NCBI GenBank assembly: GCA_049487715.1 | Contig: CP150571.1 | Location: 1-64,000 of the forward strand | Origin: Pycnococcus provasolii | Lineage: Eukaryota; Chlorophyta; Pseudoscourfieldiophyceae; Pseudoscourfieldiales | Reading direction: 5' to 3' | DNA: 64,000 nucleotides | Shown: positions 60,872 to 64,000 of the stretch, in pieces | Layout: the number at the start of each line of letters is the position of its first letter | Numbering within the stretch: the first letter of the stretch is position 1 | Position numbers and translations under genes: made by a program | The notes under the pieces: generated by a model | What the model saw: only the letters and a program-made list of their open reading frames with translations | Database searches by the model: none | What the model was told of the DNA's origin: nothing

Positions 60872-61072
60872 TATTGCAAACGTAAAGTGTTTGTGTATCT
60901 TGCTTGGGGAAACGAAACGTATCTCCTGCTGCCGAGGGAATGTTACCTTCGAAGGGCGCCGCCCACCTTCCTAGTTCCGTCCCCCCGACAACAACAACAC
61001 GGGGACCGGGGACCGACGCCGAAACGGGTTAGGGGTTTGGATCAGGTCGGGTTTTTCTTTCTAGGTAACTTT

Positions 61073-63085
61073 TCATGCGTACGCCTCCGCTGCTAGCAGA
61101 CGATCTTCCAAGGTTGGTGGGAGATTGCTGTCGATTCCAAGAAGTCGCAGACGCCCTTCCTTGGTGCCGTACGCCAAACCACCCCCCGCGTGAGGGTGCC
61201 ATGCAGCCACATTCACCTCGTCCACCGCGGATGCCACCACCCGAACAAGCCGCGGCGGCTCGCCATTGCCTTGATCGTCGAGCTCGTAAAGCTCAAGGAC
61301 ACAGTGCACGCCCACCACGCGCTGATTGCTCGCGGCGAGCGATCGTAGCAGGCTGAGGTGACGCCGCCCGTACGCGAGAACGAGATGGCGTCCAGTGGGC
61401 GACATTTGTATGCTTGTCAGGCAGTGTGCCGCACGCACGGGGCACGATGCGAGCACATTCCCTAGCTCCGCACCCGCAAGCGCGATCAATCTGAGCTCGT
61501 ATACGCGGGCACCTTGGCCATTTGCATTCACCTCCACCTCGGCAATGTCGTCGTCGTCGTCGTCGTCGCCCGCGACACCTCGAAGAACGCTCGCCGGGTC
61601 TCCGTCTTGAGATGCGGGCGGAGCCACGCACGCGATGCAGGCTGCAAGCGTGCGTCCGTCTGGGGCAAAGTGCGCGCCCATCTCGCTGCACAGCACAGCA
61701 TGTGGGACGTCGAGCGCACATCTATCGGCATTGAGGCCGTACTGCCCGAGCTGGTGGGCTGGCAAGAATGGGTCGAACCTCCAAAGTCGCAATCGCGTCA
61801 GGCAAGGTTGCTCCTGCTGCTCATGTCTCGATCCCGCGGCGGCACCAGCTCCCGGCGGGAGTGGCACGTCGACTGGCGGGGCCGGGTAACCGCCGTCGTG
61901 CAGGGCGCGGCGCACGCCGTCCTCGGTATCTGCGGCGCTGGCTGAGCTGCTGCTGCTCGGCGTTCCATGCATGAGTCCGTACGACGCGTGATGATCACCC
62001 GCGAAAGCTGGCGGTGGATGCCGACGTCCCGGGGGAGGCAAAGCAGCTTGTGGATTGGCGGCTGGATTTTCTTGCATGTTAGCTGCGGCCCACGCCGTTG
62101 CCGCGGCGCGGTATGCACTTTCCCACGACGCGTCGTTGTTCTGCTGCTCGTCTGTCACCATCGATGTCGTCGTCGTTGCCGCAGCAGTCGCTGCTGCTGC
62201 TGCTGCGGCGGCGGCGGCTGCTGCGGCGGCGGGAGCGGCGTTCGTCGTCGCGGGCGTCCAGGGCATGTCTCGCTGCACGTCCGGGTCGTTCACCTCCGCC
62301 GTCAGCAGGAGCGGCGCGCCGTGCGGGTGAAACTGCACCGCCCGCAGCGATCGCCTCGTCTTGAGAACAATGACGGGCTTGGCTGCGTCACTTCCCGCCG
62401 GCTCTTCGTACCGCCATATGAACAGCTTGTGCCCGCTGGCGACGGCGAGTACCTTTCCCTGCGCGTGGAATGCCAAGGATGCGATGGGCCTTCCGAGTGG
62501 CAGCGTTGCGGTGCACGTTCCGCTTGGCAGGTTCCACAGCCTGACTTCCTGGTCTAGGCTTCCACTCGCGAGCGTGGTTGAGTCCTTCGGGTGGAATCGA
62601 ACGACCCACGGCGTTCTTCTGTGTCCCTGCAGTACGGTGACCCCCTTTCCCGTGTGGCAGCACGTTATTTTGACGGTGTGGTCGCCGTGCGTGCTCGCGA
62701 CCCACTTTCCGTCGGGCGAGAAGTCCGCGGCGATGGTGCTTCTGGGTTCCGGCGAGAAGGGGCAGTACGCCGCCGGTTGGGATCCGACCATGATAGCCTC
62801 CGCTGCATGTTCAATCGACTTTCGAAGCAGCGAGGAAGGTGCTGAAGACGCCGCCGACGACGCCGAACCACAAGCCTGCCGAAGAAGGGGATGCCCATAG
62901 CCATAGGAGGAGCGCCGATTTGAAGTTTCACGCAAACGCAGCAAACCGGAGAGAGCAAGGTCTTCAGAGCAGCCAGAGCGAGTTGAGTGAGAAGAAGAAG
63001 TGGTGGTTCCCGAGCACCGAGGTCTTGAGTGTGAGGACGAAGGAGGGGACTCCATGGCCATGGAGGATGTGCCACACACCTCCAT
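61073..63085 (-). CDS. AMBRA1-like WD40 protein, likely CUL4-DDB1 substrate receptor
   Basis: About 670 residues from the ATG at 63085; the longer frame starts with TTG. The WD40 opening matches AMBRA1: DFSPDGKWVASTHGDHTVKI, TGKGVTVLQGHRRTPWVVRF, HP and then ASGSLDQEVRLWNLPSGTC, IASLAFHAQGKVLAVASG and RAVQFHPHGAPLLLTAEVND. AMBRA1 in animals regulates autophagy and acts as a DCAF that targets cyclin D. Plant homologues are less studied. After the third repeat a long insert includes a poly-Ala tract (GCT/GCC repeats near 62180-62240), and WD-type repeats resume at the C-terminus. The start is uncertain because several in-frame ATGs follow (for example 62755-62757). Confidence 0.82.
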   Translation of the reverse strand: MEVCGTSSMAMESPPSSSHSRPRCSGTTTSSSHSTRSGCSEDLALSGLLRLRETSNRRSSYGYGHPLLRQACGSASSAASSAPSSLLRKSIEHAAEAIMVGSQPAAYCPFSPEPRSTIAADFSPDGKWVASTHGDHTVKITCCHTGKGVTVLQGHRRTPWVVRFHPKDSTTLASGSLDQEVRLWNLPSGTCTATLPLGRPIASLAFHAQGKVLAVASGHKLFIWRYEEPAGSDAAKPVIVLKTRRSLRAVQFHPHGAPLLLTAEVNDPDVQRDMPWTPATTNAAPAAAAAAAAAAAAAATAAATTTTSMVTDEQQNNDASWESAYRAAATAWAAANMQENPAANPQAALPPPGRRHPPPAFAGDHHASYGLMHGTPSSSSSASAADTEDGVRRALHDGGYPAPPVDVPLPPGAGAAAGSRHEQQEQPCLTRLRLWRFDPFLPAHQLGQYGLNADRCALDVPHAVLCSEMGAHFAPDGRTLAACIACVAPPASQDGDPASVLRGVAGDDDDDDDIAEVEVNANGQGARVYELRLIALAGAELGNVLASCPVRAAHCLTSIQMSPTGRHLVLAYGRRHLSLLRSLAASNQRVVGVHCVLELYELDDQGNGEPPRLVRVVASAVDEVNVAAWHPHAGGGLAYGTKEGRLRLLGIDSNLPPTLEDRLLAAEAYA

Positions 63086-63579
63086 GGAGCCACCTGAGCC
63101 TCCTGTTGTGGTGGAAGCCGAAGGAACACCCGTGAAACGCCATAGCCATAGGGAGAGTGCAGTGGGGTTCGAACACGGAGCACGATCCACGAAGGAGGAG
63201 GGAGTGGACCCACCCTGGGGGAGAGAGGGAGAGAGGGACAGGGACAGAAAATAGGGAACTGGGGGGAGTGTCAATTGTCAACTGTCACGTGGTTTGGTAC
63301 GGTGGAATCCTTCCGGTCAAGACGGTTCGTTGGTCAAGACGTTTGGTTGGTAATAAGAAAGGGTTGTGGAAATGGCTGGACCAAATCTACCGACCAAACT
63401 CAACGTCTCCAGAGCAAATCTTTTCCTCCGTCGAGTCTTCCCCTTCCTCGGCCGGGCTTTCCCCTACCCGGGTAGTAGGAACTAGGGTGTCTGCGATTTT
63501 TAACAACGGGGTTTCTTTCGCCTCGGACTGACGGATGGTACTTCATAGACTATCGTAGGGGGTAGTCAGACTGGTTGCA
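63086..63579. other. Intergenic region
   Basis: A 494-bp gap between the AMBRA1-like gene and the last exon. It includes GC-rich GACCCACCCTGGGGG near 63207. Part of it may be the intron or 5' exon of the next gene, but no donor site could be paired. Confidence 0.4.
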
Positions 63580-63856
63580 GGAATCGCAAGCGAAGTACAC
63601 AGGCCAGCACGTCGTGCACGGTGTTGAGGCGGACGTGTGGTTCGCACAGGCAAGCTACGACAACCACTACGCCGTGCGCAATGATCAACCAGGACAAGTG
63701 CCCTTGTCGTTTTGGGAGCACATGGGCGGCAGCACCCCTTACAAGGAGTGGTATTTCGAAAACTTTGTGGTGCACGAGCAGAAGAAGATCGAGCCGCCGG
63801 CGCAGTGCGTAAATGTGCCATTGTGCCCTGGACAACCAAATTTTAAGGTTAGATGA
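63580..63856 (+). CDS. 3' exon of an unidentified gene
   Basis: The frame is open from a possible 3' splice site (GGTTGCAG, ending 63578) to the TGA at 63854-63856. The protein reads YTGQHVVHGVEADVWFAQAS, then NHYAVRNDQPGQVPLSFWEH, then WYFENFVVHEQKKIEPPAQC. The pattern (a V-x-G-V-E-x-D-V-W opening, a W-Y-F-x-x-F block and a final P-P-x-x-C) vaguely recalls ependymin-like or other secreted protist domains of unknown role. The 5' part is not identified. A run of 16 A follows the stop, at 63856-63871. Confidence 0.4.
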
Positions 63857-64000
63857 AAAAAAAAAAAAAAAGTTTAACGTTCATGTGACGTTCGGTGTGT
63901 AACAAGAAAGAAAATCAGCCTCTTCATATGTCAATGACGTCCGCGTCGACGTCGACCGTCTGACCGCCGGCGCCGCCTTTTCCCCCACCCTTCCATGACT

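Overview
The window is the left end of a nuclear chromosome of a eukaryote, most likely a small-genome green alga (Chlorophyta, prasinophyte-like). It opens with a CCCTAA telomere array. About 26 protein genes follow, roughly one per 2.4 kb, and only two spliceosomal introns are clear (123 and 202 nt). Evidence for a green alga: a TIC236-type plastid translocon protein, a GUCT-tailed RH3-type plastid helicase, a bifunctional aspartate kinase-homoserine dehydrogenase, a B3-domain protein, a pherophorin-like proline-rich tail, and TGTAA (the chlorophyte polyadenylation signal) close behind several stop codons. A CEP135/Bld10-like protein suggests the organism can build basal bodies. The species was not determined.

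Layout. 1-256: telomere and degenerate telomeric repeats. 664-1245: decayed PH-domain gene. 1.3-4.4 kb: a GT29 (sialyltransferase-like) gene divergent from a putative glycosyltransferase with a zinc knuckle. 4.8-10.4 kb: RH3-type helicase divergent from mitochondrial 2-oxoglutarate dehydrogenase E1. 10.6-18.4 kb: one 7.9-kb exon for a secreted EGF/laminin-like protein. 18.6-22.1 kb: Tudor-B3 protein, unknown beta-rich protein, YIP1. 22.4-29.5 kb: NUP155, SERF-like protein, RAB21, TAF10. 30.2-38.4 kb: TIC236 and small unknowns. 38.5-48.0 kb: CEP135/BLD10, Tudor-NSE3, mitochondrial uS2, nucleotide-sugar transporter. 48.9-63.1 kb: unknown 493-aa protein, BFR1-like coiled coil, AK-HSDH, small unknown, EF-hand protein, SRP receptor alpha, AMBRA1-like WD40 protein. 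The window ends in the 3' exon of an unidentified gene.

Genes do not form operons; most alternate in strand, so promoters are shared between divergent pairs and 3' ends face each other. Several genes concern the secretory pathway and Golgi glycosylation (GT29, nucleotide-sugar transporter, YIP1, RAB21, SRP receptor, BFR1-like), and several concern organelles (TIC236, RH3, AK-HSDH, OGDH, uS2m). These are loose functional themes, not a cluster.

Most notable: a dispersed 30-70 bp element found only at convergent 3' junctions (four copies); Tudor-NSE3 and Tudor-B3 domain architectures; a large single-exon extracellular protein; a possible glycosyltransferase-zinc knuckle fusion; three housekeeping-type genes each needing a one-base correction to read through; and interstitial telomeric repeats near promoters.
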